Below, piece after piece: positions 54,806 through 55,015 of a stretch of DNA of 55,015 bases. The stretch's first letter is position 1; every line of letters begins with the position of its first letter. The position numbers and the translations under genes are program-made. The DNA is from Acrocarpospora pleiomorpha (GTDB lineage: Bacteria > Actinomycetota > Actinomycetes > Streptosporangiales > Streptosporangiaceae), in the NCBI RefSeq assembly GCF_009687885.1, contig NZ_BLAF01000071.1:1-55015 (forward strand), read 5' to 3'. A model generated the notes under the pieces. That model was not told the origin of the DNA. It saw only the letters and a list, made by a program, of their open reading frames with translations, and searched no databases.

Positions 54806-55015
54806 GCGTCACTCCGGAGCAGGGGGTTGCCGGACTTGACCACCCTCGTACATCGCCCGCGACCGCGTCCACCCGCATAAAGACCGTCATACACGCCCTG
54901 ACCGGGCGATACGTCACGAAAATCCAAGGGGCGAGTTGGCCCCCGGGATTGTCACGGCCGCTGTCCTGGGGGAACCACGGGGATGACGGGGGCAGGCGGA
55001 GCCCGAGGGAAGGGC
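54806..55015. other. Upstream region of the protease operon, window edge
   Basis: 210 bases without a complete gene. The protease promoter should lie here. ATG 54983 on the plus strand, preceded by GGGG, opens a frame to the window end, too short to judge. GACCGGGCGATACGTCACGAAAATCC is the least GC-rich stretch. Confidence 0.35.

Overview
The window is high-GC DNA with GTG/TTG starts, many 4-bp ATGA/GTGA overlaps and strong third-position GC bias. Together with the gene content (actinobacterial ssu operon, LacI-type MalR/alpha-glucosidase locus, SCO1505-like solitary ribosomal protein S4, IdeR/DmdR-type iron boxes, DUF3558-like ectodomains) this points to a mycelial actinomycete, probably of the Streptosporangiales (Nonomuraea/Streptosporangium type). 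The genus is inference; no rRNA or tRNA gene was seen.

Layout. 1-173: tail of a TPR gene. 174-825: no confident gene. 892-4494 (minus): alkanesulfonate uptake and desulfonation operon ssuC-ssuB-ssuA-ssuD. 4601-18502: an NRPS locus. On the minus strand lies a six-domain synthetase (C-A-T-C-A-T) translationally coupled to a free-standing condensation-like protein. On the plus strand, divergently, lies a one-module synthetase with a thioesterase and a complete MFS exporter fused to it. Both adenylation domains of the first synthetase carry in-frame tandem repeats; one is a 39-bp unit organised in 117-bp higher-order repeats. The shared 214-bp promoter region has paired direct and inverted repeats. 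18505-19863: orphan histidine kinase, convergent with the NRPS. 19975-21561: NmrA-like oxidoreductase and its divergent TetR regulator. 21667-22370: Phd-like antitoxin followed by a toxin gene broken by a stop at codon 4. 22516-22803: small secreted Cys-rich protein. 22965-24946: a possible uncharacterised signalling or defence unit with two overlapping TIR proteins, one membrane-anchored with DUF3558-like ectodomains, preceded by a 27-residue transmembrane micro-ORF.

25192-41100: starch/maltodextrin block. Two secreted alpha-amylases and a giant amylopullulanase degrade alpha-glucan outside the cell. An MsiK-type ATPase would energise uptake (the maltose permease itself is not here). A cytoplasmic alpha-glucosidase and MalR-like repressor follow, with two matching MalR-box candidates in front of the pullulanase and the alpha-glucosidase. 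An ACT-domain protein and a tachylectin-like propeller protein are interspersed. 42260-46933: Entner-Doudoroff operon edd-glk-eda, divergent from a ROK repressor, which can channel the released glucose. 46960-51192: IclR-centred amino-acid/hydantoin locus (binding-protein-like protein, FAD oxidase, IclR, hydantoinase-family amidohydrolase). 51170-52582: DUF2470 protein and an S4 ribosomal protein gene, divergent around two overlapping iron boxes. 52640-54805: an intracellular subtilase, a small inhibitor-I9-like protein and a P-loop kinase in one operon.

The least ordinary parts are the repeat-interrupted adenylation domains, the NRPS-TE-MFS fusion with a Cys nucleophile, the TIR/micro-ORF unit, and the subtilase with a detached propeptide-like partner. 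Functional assignments rest on motifs read by eye; no database search was run.
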